A DNA stretch of 64,000 nucleotides from Yamagishiella unicocca (Eukaryota; Chlorophyta; Chlorophyceae; Chlamydomonadales; Volvocaceae), in the NCBI GenBank assembly GCA_003116995.1, contig BDSL01000028.1, positions 558,001 through 622,000 of the forward strand, in the 5' to 3' direction. The first letter of the stretch is position 1; each line of letters begins with the position of its first letter. Positions 23,995 to 36,200 of this stretch are shown here, one piece after another. Under the pieces are notes generated by a model, which searched no databases, had not been told where the DNA came from, and worked only from the letters and a program-made list of their open reading frames with translations. The translations under genes were made by a program, and so were the position numbers.

Positions 23995-26900
23995 TTATTT
24001 GCGGTTGATTCCGCGATTTATGCCACCGGGGCGGGACGAGCACTGGTATCCGACTGGTCCTCGACGACCTTGGGCTCGGTTGCAACACGGGACCGGGCGC
24101 CGCGCTGAGACCTGTGGCGAGATAGGTGGTGTGTCAGGCGGCGTGGGTATCAGTGCCGGCTCGTTTTGGCGGGGCTCTATTAAATAACAGGCTTCGGCGG
24201 CACGGCACATGGCAGGTTGGTGGCTGGTGATTCCCTGGTCCGTTGAGCTGCTCGACCCCGACCCTGTCAAACGGATGGTCGGTGGTCGAACCCGCGCAGC
24301 CAGCCATTTGTCTGCGGTATCATCGGCGCTGCATCCATTTCCCTGTGCTAATACAGAGAATGCAGGGCAGTCATCGTTATCATGCACTCGCCTGCTCTCT
24401 ACGGCGAACAGCATTGAGCTCTGGTGCAGCCCGTCAGCCACCTCCTCAGCGCTCCACTCCCGCATGTAGTAGTCCTCCTCCAGAGCGCCCTCACGTGCCT
24501 TGGTGAGCATGGATCCCCACATCGGGAAGTTGATGAAGAATAGCGCAAGCGTGAGGCCGATGATCTGGTAGCCCATGTACTGCAGACCTTCGTACTTCTG
24601 GAGGCTGTGGAGCAGGAGCAAGAGGGGACGTGGGAGAGGATGGATGGGTTAGGTCTGGCGTCGGTCAACCGAGGCGACAGGCGACAGGCGACAGGGTCGG
24701 GGAGAAGGGTCTACATTTCGTGCGTTGCTTCATGCGCGCCGGTGAAGAGCTACCGAGCTTGCCTCGCAACGCGAGTCTTGCCCCCAAGAGGACCCCCGGT
24801 GACGATCGGTCGACCCCTACTCACTTGATCTGCCACTGTGCCTTGCCCGCGAACCAGATCGCCTGCGTGATGGCTCCGCCGGCGCTGCCGCCGGCGCCCA
24901 CAAGGCCCGAAACTACGCCGTACGCGCGACGCGACACGAACGGGGTGACGCCGAAGGTCAGGCCGCAGGCCTGCTGGCAGAAGATGCTGAAGATGATCAT
25001 GATAACGATAGTGGTAGTCAGGTTGCCGTGCACGACTCCCAGGATGACGCAGAAGACGCCGCCCAGGGTCTGAATAATCCACAGAGCCCACAGCCGGCCG
25101 CGCATGCCCCAGTACTTGGCGACGACGTCGGACATGATTCCGCCAGAGGCGCGGGTGAAGAGGTTCATCATGCCGAAGATGCCGCCCAGGGCGCCCGCGA
25201 CGGTCAAACTCAGGCCGAACTGGTCAAACAGGTACTCCACGATGATGTTGTCTACAGTGAGCTCAACGCCGAATGAGTAGCCGTACGTGAGGGCCAGGAT
25301 CCAGGCCCTGTACGACACAAAACGCGGGGATATTTTTAGCGAGCGCAGAGCAGGATCAGGCGTCATGGTGCATATATCCAGATGGTAACTTCGAGCTAAA
25401 CCAGGCGGGGGGAACGGCAAAACCCTGGGCAGGGACGCCAAAGCGCTGGGCAGGACGGCTTCCTTCCAGCTGAAGTCGTTTTCTTGGCCCCAACCGACAA
25501 TCTTATGCCCGCAGCAGCTTCTTCGACCCACCCACCCACCTGTAGTTGGACAATGCGCACTTCATGACTGGCCACAAAGCACCCTTGGATTTGAGGGTGC
25601 CGTCCTTCTTCATATCGCGATAGTCCTTGCCCGAGGGGTGGTCGACACCGAGTAGGAGGGTGGACACAGCGTTCAGGATGTAGATGCCGCCCGGCACGAA
25701 GAAGGCCCACCGCCAGGCCTGGTAGCCGGGCATACCACCCTTCACGAAGCCCTCGTAGATAGCCGGCATGATGAAGTGGCACGCGCCGCCGCCCATGTTA
25801 CCCCAACCGCCCGCGACAGCGTTGGCTGTGCCGACGATACGTACGTTGAACATACTGGAGAGAGAGGGGGAAGGCGGAGCCGGCGGGAGGGAAGGGTTAA
25901 TAATGGGCGCGGTGTGAGACTGTGTGAGCAGGAGGAAGGTACGTATGTTCCCTACAGGTAGAGGGCAGCGGACTGGTGCATACTTTCCAAATCGTGTTTA
26001 CCGCTATCACGCCTACGCAAGCCAAGGGCCAAGGTAGGGCCGGTGGAGGGCAGCAGACTGGTGCATACTTTCCAAATCGTGTTTACCGCTATCACGCCTA
26101 CGCAAGCCAAGGGCCAAGGTAGGGCCGCGCACTGGGACTGTGGGACAGACGCGCAACGTTTTGACTTACGTGCCGCACCAGTACTGGCAGCAGACGAACA
26201 TGCAGAGGCTGCAGCCGATGAAGAAGCGCACGACGATGAAGTCGGTGTAGTCAGTGACGAGTGCCATGCAGAAGACAGCCGGCGCGGTGACGAGCATGGT
26301 GGCAGCTGTGCCGTACCGAGGACCTGAAGTGCAGATGGCAGGCGGCGAATTGCAGCTTCGAATCATTGGGCCAAATACGCCGCAAAAACGGGGCGTGGCG
26401 CGCGCGGGCAGCGACGAACAGCGCAGTAGCAATCCTTGCGTCGTTGCACTTCGGCGATCGCAATTTATAGCAGCTTACCCACGAGGTCGACGAATGCGCC
26501 CATGCCGATACGCGCGGCAATAGCACCGCAGACGGCTGCCACGCCCGCATTTCCAAGCTCAGACTTCGTTAGGTAAAGGTCGTCGCGGATGACAGGCAAA
26601 AGCGAAGCGGGTGCGAATGTAGCCAAAAATGTCATGAAGAAGGAAAGCCAGGATAGCTGTGAGTAAAGGGAAAAAGGGCACGGGAAAAGGGCACCACGTC
26701 AGGTTGCGGTGCATGCACGAGGAAGGCTTCTGGTGACCACGTGGTAGGCTGTAACTGCTGTAATTGCTGAGCACTTTTTGAAAGGTATGTTCCCCAAGGA
26801 CTTCCAAAGTTCTGGGTTGGTCAGGCTCTTCGCAGTCCTGATGAGTAACGACCGGCTCAATGCACGCCAAAGGTTTATAATTGGTAATTCACACTCACCT

Positions 26901-27057
26901 GGAAAGCCATCATATGAGGTTGCGCAAAGCTCCAGAAGTGGAGCGACCGAGCCTTGCCTTCGGAGTCGAGCTCATAGGAGTGCTTTCTGTGGGCGGGCGC
27001 TGGCTGGACAACCTGGATCTTCTGATCCTTACCAAACGATTCATCACCAAACGCCAT
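23995..27057 (-). CDS. NRT2: High-affinity nitrate/nitrite transporter, NRT2 family (MFS/NNP)
   Basis: Plasma-membrane nitrate/nitrite:proton symporter of the nitrate-nitrite porter branch of the major facilitator superfamily; NRT2 proteins often need NAR2 as partner. Six exons, all junctions in phase: 27057-26899, 26656-26479, 26323-26170, 25854-25540, 25307-24825, 24604-23995; about 632 residues. An in-frame ATG at 27096 would add 13 residues. Diagnostic segments: STFAPA-like ATFAPASLLPVIRDDL, the first nitrate signature AGGWGNMGGGACHF, YGYSFGVELTVDN, the second Gly-rich signature SGLVGAGGSAGG, and the cytosolic tail EEDYYMREWSAEEVADGLHQ. Multiple hydrophobic segments fit a 12-TM transporter. 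After the conserved tail the frame continues for about 120 low-similarity residues, unusually long, possibly an unrecognised intron plus short last exon. It is transcribed divergently from AOX1, 2.5 kb away. Confidence 0.93.
25961..26130. repeat. 85-bp tandem duplication in an NRT2 intron
   Basis: Two adjacent, nearly identical 85-bp copies (25961-26045 and 26046-26130), each containing CTGGTGCATACTTTCC and CCAAGGGCCAAGGTAGGGCC, in the intron between the exons ending at 26170 and starting at 25854. The near identity implies a recent duplication. Confidence 0.85.
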
Positions 27058-29589
27058 TGTGTTGTCGCTTGAGTTGACGCCAAAGCGGGTGGTCAATCAG
27101 CCGACCGGTTAGAGGGCACCTTGCAAATGATCAGCTGCACTTATGCAGTGCTAAGACCTCGTAGTTGACCAGAACTAATCAGGAATTTGATGCATGAATG
27201 GGGCTTCGACAAGCTTTTAAAGCCTCTAAGGGCACATGGGCCGTAGTACAGCGACCCCCCTCGTGGGTCCCTGCTGGTCCCTGGCGCCGCGACCAACGGA
27301 AGTACGAAAGGTCGGCAGTCTTGGAATAAGCGTATCAAAGCCGAGATCAGCAATATGGGTAGGTAAAAAATGATTTAAAAAAATTACGGTAGTCAAAAGG
27401 GAAGCCGCGGTATCGCGGGCATAAAGCCCTTGTTGCAGGGTCCACTTGCCGTAAATCCTATGGCCCTATCGCGTGTTTCTTACAACAATAATTAAAATAA
27501 ATTTACTTCAAAAATAAATCCACTACTTCCTGCAGCGTAGCTTCAGTTATTGTCGGCTGACGCGCACCGTGGCGCCCGCCACCAACCGATCACCCGACGA
27601 TCCCTCGATCGCGAGGTGTTCTGCTAATCTATCCATACAGAATAAAGTAAATATCGCTTCGTTATTGCTTGTGTAATTTTAGCGTGCATGGTGTCGCCTT
27701 CGAGGTACGTCACCTCGAAAGGGACGGGCCGATATCGGTGAGTTGTGTAGTGCAACGATTATGCATTGCTTTTCATGGCATTAACCAGCAATGGTGGAAA
27801 CCAATGGGTGCCTGCAACGCTGGGGACGGGAACGCAGTTCCTGGCGTCCTAGGGTTACCTTCTAGGACCGTTCAAACCTGACACAAATGTCGGACGCTGG
27901 ACAGAAACATCATTCTCATGCTTCAATGTTATAAGCAAGACAACTCGTGCGGGGGCAGAGCTGCTGTCAGTCACTGCCGTTATGACCCTGTATGACGACC
28001 GACATGCAGAGAGATCCAGCGGTCGGCCGCCGCCTCCTTGGCCCACGCTGGCTTGCGGCCATACGTACAAAACATATCCTGCTGATCTGTGCAACCTCTC
28101 AATGATACTCATCGCGCAAAGGCGTAACGCGTCCTGTGGGGAGGTAAGGTAACGAGCGGCCCTTCCAAGCCTAAACGCACAACCTCACAAAACGAGGCGT
28201 CTGTCAGGATCTTGCAGTATTTTGGCCGTGAATTGCGCTAAGTACAAGCTTAAGGGCACGACAGGGCGCGAAGCCAGCTAGGTTGGTTCGCACATCATGA
28301 CCGACCTGCCTGGCTGTACGGATTACACCGGTTAACCGTCTCCTTCCCGTCCGCTTGCGTGGTATGTAGCTCACCGTAGCTCACCTGCCGTAGCAAATTC
28401 ATGCTGCAGGAGCTGCAACGCATGTGGGTCAATCGTCAACCGTATTGGGTGAATTTACTGCCGAGACACAACACCAACTTGGACGCACTGCCGAAACGCC
28501 CAAACTGTACACAAGTGTACGCGGAGCGCCGTGCGGGTGTTGTGTCGTAGCAGCCGGCTACTAACGGGGTAGCTTGTCCGGATTGACGAGGGGCAACTGG
28601 GTCTGCAAGAGGACGTCCCTGGCAAACCCATTTCCTGGACGGTCAGGGCACCGCGAGAAGAGCTAAACGTAGACAGGCACGCCCATGCATGCGGGCCATG
28701 GGCAGCAGTACCGCCGTGAGCTGTGTACAACCATGACGGACGATGGTCAGCCCAAGGACTTAGCCCAGCTGTAAGGCGGGAAGGGTGGGATACTGTGTGA
28801 ATAGCCAACATTCATTGCTCCCATGTCAGGGCTCGGGAGCCCATTGTTATCTGTCTATTCGTCTTCACCCGGCATCCGCTCGCCTCCCGCATGCGGCCAC
28901 CTGTATGCGACCCGCCTTCTTTATAATTTTAAACGCCTCTTCAAGACCCGACATGCAGATAAACTATGTACTATAGCATCGCCGACGAACATAGCAGTCG
29001 GGCGGGGGAAAGCTGCGCGGCGGAAAGGCCGATGCACAGGCGATGGAACAAGATAAGCATCAAGCACCGCCAACAATTTGGATATAAATTAATTTCTGGT
29101 TAGGTGATAATGGCATGCTTTGCGATGGATCTTCCTCTCGACGTCCCAAGTCGAAGGTGTCAAAGCACCATGTGCAGGGCATACAATTTGCCGAAAATAC
29201 TAGGTTCAATGGCTGCCTGTCCAGCATCGGGGGCGTTGTATGCAACTAGGGGCACACCCTGTGTCGGTTAGTCGCCGTTATGGAATTGAGCGCGCTTGAT
29301 GTTGTTGGTTGCGCTTCATTCTGAAGTTTTCTTGTGGCAGTAGATTACATCTCAGGCCGAAAAACATGGATAAGTTGACGTGAGGCCGTTGAGAAGTTGC
29401 CCTTTCCGTTCCCCGGCTGCCCACAGCCCCTTCATATTATGCGCCTTCGTCCTAAGCGCTCCCTGGACCATTTCGCCCATATATTTTTTCCCGAAATTTT
29501 CAGTTTCAATTTCATACATATCCGGACAAATATTCCTCCTGCAATAAGTCAACATAATCTCCTAAATTTCACGACAACCGTTGAGGAAA
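27058..29589. promoter_or_regulatory. Shared divergent intergenic region of NRT2 and AOX1
   Basis: About 2.5 kb between the two ATGs, lower in GC than the genes, with AT-rich stretches near 27360-27385 and 27480-27520. Both promoters must lie here. I recognise no specific operator; nitrate-responsive elements cannot be named from sequence alone. Confidence 0.5.
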
Positions 29590-31756
29590 ATGATGCTTTC
29601 GCATAGCCTGCAATTCCTTCCGGGCCTGGGATTTGCCCCCGGTGCCATTGCCAGCACGTCCAAACTTCTTGGAGCAGGATTGGCGGTGGCTGCGGCACAC
29701 TCCCACGGTGCGGCCGCGGCCTCGCCAGCCTGCTGGTCGGCTTCCGGGCGCTGGACGCGTGGTTTCGCCGCTCACGCGCCGGTCAGCGGCGTAATGGAAA
29801 AGTCCACTGTTAGTAGGGCGTTTATCGCACAGGGAGCGTATCCAATATTTGGCTACGGACTGTGCAACGTCATGCATGTTCCGTGGCTCTGCTAGTGCGG
29901 GCTGTACAAGCCAGCAACCATCACAGCGCGACATTGCTTTGTTTATTAACTGGTCCTAAGGCCAAGTTTTTATCAAGCCTCACGTCCAAACCTTTCAAGC
30001 ACGGGATCTAAACCCTAAATCGCTTGTGCCTATGAACAGGGTGACATCGGTACCACCCAACAACAATCTGGAAGTCAACCGAAGCCTTATGAGCAGCTCC
30101 ATGCGCCGCCGACCACCCTGAAGGCCGGGGGCTCCTTCGCAGCTGGCGCCGTCGCTCCCCATCCAGGCTTCCGAGCCGACCGGGTCGCGCCCCGCTTCAC
30201 CGAAAGCTACATGCCCCATCCGGCCTACGAAACCGATTACCTGGAGACCGTGCGCCCAACACACACGCAGCCGGAGAAGGTAAGAGCTCTTGGCCCTGCG
30301 CTTGGAACGTGCCACGTCTGCTTTACAACTGAGTCTCATTGACCGTACGGTACGTTGCACGGCAGCGGCCTGCCCTCCTTGCCTCCTTGCCTCACAGCGC
30401 GCCTGTGAGTGAGGTCGATATCGAGCAACGTCAAGCTCTGAAGCCTTACCGCCTGGCCCCCTCCGGCTTCTTTCACACCCGCGCAGCTCTACCAATTCGT
30501 GGGCCTTCGCGCAATCCAGTTGACGCGCTGGTTCTTTGACCGCGTCACTGGCTACGCACCCCAAATGACTGACGCCAAGTGGCTGCAGCGCATTGTGTTC
30601 CTGGAGACGGTGGCGGGAGTGCCCGGCATGGTGGCAGGCATGGCTCGGCACCTCAAGTCGCTGCGCAGCATGCAGCGTGACTACGGTATGCTAGGGGGCT
30701 GGCAGGGCGGGGCTACAAGTAAAGCACCGACAGGGCGGGGCGGGGCAGGAGGACGGGGCGGGGCATTGAGATTTCTTGCCTTGAATTGAGTCTTCGGACT
30801 TGTTGGCGGTTAATTCGAGTCCGTTTTGATGACGTAGCATCATAGCAAGATACATGCCTCCCGAAACCAAAATCACGGCACCCGCCCAACAGCGACCCAT
30901 GTGCACCGCTCTACACCCGCGTCGCACTTCACTGCCTGCTGCGCAAGATGCCCACCCTCGCTCCTCGACCCTGTGACTTCACACTGCCCTGCTCTGTGCG
31001 TCCTCGTCCCCACTCCCTATCCTGTCCCCTCACGTAAAACGGTTTTATACACCCCCGCCCCGAACAAAGGCTGGATCCACACGCTGCTGGAGGAGGCCGA
31101 GAACGAGCGCATGCACCTCATAACCTTCCTGGAGCTGCGCCAGCCCGGACCGCTGTTCCGCGCCGCCGTCATTGGTGCTCAGGGCGTCTTCTTCAACGCC
31201 TACTTCATCGCCTACCTGCTGTCCCCCCGCACCTGCCACGCGTTCGTGGGCTTCCTGGAGGAGGAGGCCGTCAAGACGTACACGCACGCGCTGGCGGAGA
31301 TCGATGCGGGCCGGCTGTGGAAGGACCAGAAGGCGCCGCCCATAGCGGTGCAGTATTGGGGCCTGCCGGAGGGCGCCACCATGCGCGGTGAGTTCGGGCT
31401 GGCGGAAGCGGCAGCTTGACGCCGTGGGTGGTGGGATGGACGTGATGACTTGTTTAACACCCTAAATAAAGCCCAAGGGGGCGTATGGCAGGTAGTGATG
31501 TGGCTTCGGGGGGGACTGGACTGGGTGATTCCTGGGTTGGCAGGGTGATGCCGGTCTGGGTACGTACTTGATTCACCTCTCGTCTGCCTTCTCACTGGCA
31601 CCTCTCCATCACCGGTCTCCCCCTGTTGTCCTTGCAGACCTCGTGCTTGCTGTCCGGGCTGACGAGGCTTGCCACGCGCACGTCAACCACACCTTCAGCA
31701 AGATGGCACCGAACCAGGCTAACCCCTTTGCCACGGGCGTCAGCCAGTTGCCGTGA
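29590..31756 (+). CDS. AOX1: Mitochondrial alternative oxidase
   Basis: Di-iron ubiquinol oxidase of the inner mitochondrial membrane that bypasses complexes III and IV, reducing oxygen to water without proton pumping. Five exons in phase: 29590-29808, 30040-30279, 30487-30685, 31070-31387, 31638-31756; about 364 residues, a normal AOX length. All four iron-ligand motifs are present in order: [24 protein letters not shown] and [12 protein letters not shown]. Other AOX landmarks are the entry segment [19 protein letters not shown] and [20 protein letters not shown]. The N-terminus ([10 protein letters not shown]...[12 protein letters not shown]) is Arg/Ser/Ala-rich and acid-poor, fitting a mitochondrial presequence. 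The exon 1 donor is a less common GTTAGT. The start is the first of two tandem ATGs. A TGTAA signal follows the stop. It is divergent from NRT2, which as I recall mirrors the C. reinhardtii arrangement near NRT2.3. Confidence 0.95.
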
Positions 31757-33264
31757 TGTGCGGCCGAACGCACGCCACCAGTGAAAACTGGCTGACCCCT
31801 TGTGACTTTATCGTTTGCATTGCTCCTGTTCCCTATTTGTTCCTGATGCGATGATCTCCGTGCATTTGCCGCCAGGGGTTGCCTCATACAGCCGTGCAGG
31901 GCGCTCTAGCTTCTTTGACTCTCTCGTGACTATTCGTGAAGTACATTGTACGCCATTTGTTTGAACTATCGTGCTTGGTCGTAAATGTATTTGCTGTAAC
32001 TTGGAATAAACTGTGTGTTGTCTACGGCCGTACCATGTCTTGTCGCTAGTTAGGGTACTACGAGAGAGGTGTGGAAGTACGTGGAACCTAGTAAGAGCTG
32101 GAGGCTGGCAGGCAAGCGTAACGAAGAATTCCCTTGGAACGGCATGGACTTGACGTCCTCGTAGACATGTTGGTCCCTAGCGCCATTTTAGGCTGGATGG
32201 GCGTCACGTTGGCTTACTACTCACGTTGGCGTACGTCTGTTGAGGTTTACGTGGCATCGGTTCTACCATGTTGATGATGCCGGCTGTTGAGTATGCAGCT
32301 GTAAGTGCGCTGACGTAAACGTGCACCAAAGGCAAGGCCACCGACCCTGTTGTAATCCATACAAAAAACGAAGCGCGACCGACGCATGGGCAAACACATG
32401 AGGGCGCATGTATTTTCGCGTTGCTTGGGGCGCAACGAAGGACAACAGGGCCTCACGTTTGCGGCCAGCCTTCCCGGATGTTTGAGGACCGCACAGCTAT
32501 GCGTTTTACACAGTACAACCTAGCCACATGGTGATGCAAGTTATCTTCTCAACACTCAACCGCCACAACCCCACAGCAACGTCCCCTATAGCAGATGCCC
32601 CCATACGATCTTCTTAGCCGGACGCACCCATACGGTCTTCTTAGCCAGACGCCTACACTTTTCGCCGGACAAACAACCCCTCGCCCTATTGTTCAAGAGG
32701 TATACCGTGTTCCTGCCATCCGGATTCGCTCCTTCAGGCTCCTTACGGATGTGCAATGTCGCTACGTTGCATGTAAGAGGGTCATCTGACCATTAACTTG
32801 TGGCTTGGCCGCTTGCGGGGTCCTCAGGTCTTGCAGCGGGCCCTGCGCCTGTGCGCCAGCCTGGACGAGAGGCTGTCAGGGCATCCCGCCCCGTGGGTCG
32901 CAAATGGCGCACGACAGCTCCGGTCCGTGTAATAACAAAGAAAATTTGTGAACTTCAGGCGTAAAAACGGTAGCTGAGCATTAAGGACTTTCCGATGCAT
33001 GAAACTGAATATTGTACGACCAGGCCGCGGGGTTCCTCTTCTTTGAGGCAAGCCAAAATGTTGTAATTCTCAGACCTGTAGAGGTACGTGCTTATACTTA
33101 ACCTAATGATGCAAGATCAGAGCAAGCATTCTTCATTAGGCATGTGATGCTGTGATTCATGTAATCGTATTATGTTAGGCGAACAGAGAAAACGTACGCT
33201 TTAATACACGTGCTCGGCGCCGGGCGGTCAACGCGGCGGTTCGTCGTTCACTGGTTTGGCCGTC
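31757..33264. other. Intergenic, AOX1 to DNAAF5
   Basis: AOX1 3' untranslated region, then low-GC sequence ending in the DNAAF5 promoter. A short near-duplicate (CATACGATCTTCTTAGCC / CATACGGTCTTCTTAGCC) sits at about 32601-32650. No other gene recognised. Confidence 0.5.
31995..31999 (+). terminator. TGTAA polyadenylation signal (AOX1)
   Basis: TGTAA about 240 bp after the AOX1 stop, in AT-richer sequence typical of a volvocine 3' untranslated region end. Confidence 0.65.
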
Positions 33265-36200
33265 ATGAGTAGCACCAAGAAGTCGGTAGACGAGATCTGG
33301 AAGGAGCTTAACGCGTCGAAGCCAAAGCCACGGCAAGGCGCGGCCGGACTTGCTGTGGGTCAGGGCGGTTTACCGGGCATTACATCCCTCGTCCGCGCCA
33401 AGCCTGCAGCAGCAGCTACTACCGCAGTAGCTGTTTCGAAAGACAGCCCGCAGACCGACGTGCACGCCGGGCCCTATGTCGCCAGTGCCGTTGGCGATGA
33501 CGCGGCCGCGTACCTGGCCTCGCTCCAACGTACCATCAATTGCCTGGCGGACCCTGACCGTGGACTGCGGCGCACCGCCGCCACAACTCTGCAGACCAAG
33601 CTTTTCACCGGAGATGCCTCCACTCCGCGGGCCTCTCCGGCGCAGCTGCAGGCCCTCCTGTGCGGTCCGCTGCTGCGGCCCCTGGTGGCCATGCTAGCGG
33701 ACTCCGTCGAGCGCTGCCGCACCGTCGCGCTAGCAGTGCTGCTCGACGGCAGCCGCCAGCTGTCCGAAGTGGGCCCCATGCTGCCAGAGCTGGTTCCGGA
33801 GCTGGCCCGCCGCTTCGGCGCCCTCCCCGTCCAGGAGCCAGCCGAGGAGGTGCGCCTGCAGATCGCGCAGCTGCTCACGCAGCTGCTGACCGCCGTGCCG
33901 CCAGCACAGCTGGCGCGCTTCGCGTCTGACATTGCCGCCGTGGTGTGCCGATCACTGGAAGACGGCTTCCCAGAAATAAAGAAGGCCGGCTGCGCCGCCA
34001 TCGAAATTGCCACCACCCGCCTGCCGTTCTCCTCCCTGGAGCCCGATGTAGAGCGGCTCGTCAACTCGTTGGTGCCCAACCTGCAGCACCCGCACAGCCG
34101 GGTGCGGCTAGCAAGCATCCAGGCGCTGGACGCGCTGGTAGCTGCGGGCGCGGCCATGGTGCTGGTGGAGGGCGCCGTGGCAACCGCGCTGCGACCCGTG
34201 GGTCACGACCGGGCCCAGCCGGTGCGCGAGGCGACCTTCACGGCGCTGGCTCGGTGGATGGGATACCCTGGAGCTGAGCCCAGCGCTGCTGGCGGCGTCG
34301 GTGGTGGCGGTGATTACAACAGCGGTGGTGCTGCAGCTGCAGCAGCAGCGGGTGCTGTCAGCTCTGAAGGCGGCTCCGGTGGTGCGCCCGTGCCGGCCGC
34401 GCAACCCTCGGCCCGCCTGCCCTCGCGCGGCTACGTGGCCTCACTCCTTCCTCTGCTGCTAATCGGAGTGTCGGATCCGCAGACCCCCACCGCGGAACTC
34501 GCGTTGCGACTAGTGGAGGGGGTCGGCGAGGTATGGGCGGCGGGCGGCGGCGTTGACGTCAGCGAGGGTGCCGGCGGCGCCAGCGTTGCCATCCAAGAGC
34601 TTGAGCCGTCTGCCGGGCCAGAGGGGCCAGTGCAGTCGGATGCCCCGGAAGAATCCACAGCAACGGAGTCCAATCCGGAACTTGACGGGAAGGCGGGCGA
34701 TGCCGTCGGACACACAGAGGACCCGGCGGCGGCGGCGGCCGTAGCGGCGAGGGTGGCGGCATGTAGGCTGGGGTTGCCGTACCACGGCCGGCCGGGGGCG
34801 GGCTGCCGCGCCATGGTGCGCGCGCTGCTGCGGGCGCACCTGCCGCCGCTGGTGCGGCAGCTCGGCGAGTGGACGTCGGGTCTGCGAGTGGCGGCGGCGC
34901 GGGGGCTGCACACCACGCTGGTGCTGGCGGAGGAGGGCGCGGCTGGGCACCTGCGGCTGCTACTGCCGGGGCTGTGCAGGTGCGTGGTGGGGTGGCGCGG
35001 CGACCCACATGACCCACATGCAAGGGTCGCGAGGGTATACGAGGGTACGCACACCTTGCCTGGCCCCCCAAGCGCCCCTCACTGCGCGAGCTTCATGATT
35101 GAATCGCCCAATGTCTCTGACCCTTCCCTGGCCATCGTGTGTTGAATGACTCCCTGGTCGCCTAGCCGCGCAACTCCCCATGCAAAATGAACGAACCGGT
35201 CGCGGTCCGGCACCGTCGTGTCCCTTGCAGCGCCATCGCGGACGAGGAGGTGGAGGTGGCGACCAACGTCATGGCGTGCGTGCATGTGCTGGGAGCGCAC
35301 GTGGACCCCGTCGACTGGCTGCCCCGAATGCTTGATATGCTGTCGCCGCCGGGAGCTGCGCAGGCGGCCGCGCAAGCGGCGTCGACCAGTGGCGGCGCCG
35401 GCGAGCGGACGGCGGCGGCGCCGAGCGGCGGCGGCGGCCTGTCGGCGTCGCAGCGCACTCACATGCTGGTGGTGTTGTCGGGGCTGCTGCACGCGGCGGG
35501 CCGCGCGCAAAGAGCGCTGCCGCCGCCGCTGCTGGCAAGGCTAGCGGGGGTGCTGGTGGAGGAGCCAATGCTGACGGCGGCGGCGGAGCACGCGGGGGTA
35601 CGGCAACAGTTGCTGGCGGCGACGGTGAACACGCTGGCGTGGGGGGCCGCCGGGTGCGCCGCCGTGGCGTTGCCGCTGCACGTCGTGCTGCTGCAGCTGT
35701 ACGGCAGCGAGCTGGTGGCGGCGGCACCGGCAGCTGCGGCGGCCGCAGGCAGTGCCGCGGGTGCCAGCGCTCCCGGACGAGGCGCCGTCGGCGCGCCGGC
35801 GCTTGAAGCGATGTCAGCCCTGGCGGCGGCGTGCGGCGGCACCGGCGGCGACGACGCGACCACCGCCGCAGACGGCGCCGCTGCGCTTGCCGCTCGCCAC
35901 TCGGACTGGCTGGTGGCGGCCCTCTTTGGGGACGAAGCAGCCGCCGCTGCCGCCACCACCGCTTTGGAGCCCAGCCCTGCTTCCCCCAGCACCAACACCA
36001 CTGCCGGACGCAGCGACGAAGTCGCTGCCCCGGCGGCGGCGGCGGCGCCGCCGCCGGCCGTGGCCTGGCGGCCCCACGCTGGTGACGCCACGTGGCAGTG
36101 CGTGCTGCGCGCCACGATGATGACGGCCTCGGCGCCCACCCTGGAGCGGCTGACTCCGGGTCTAGTTTCGGCGCTGAAGCCAATAGTGGGTGACAAGGAG

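Noticed and set aside
33474..34157. 227-codon Ser/Thr-rich frame on the minus strand
   Set aside because: Antisense shadow of DNAAF5 exon 1; composition is that expected from the complement of Ala/Leu-rich GC-biased codons.
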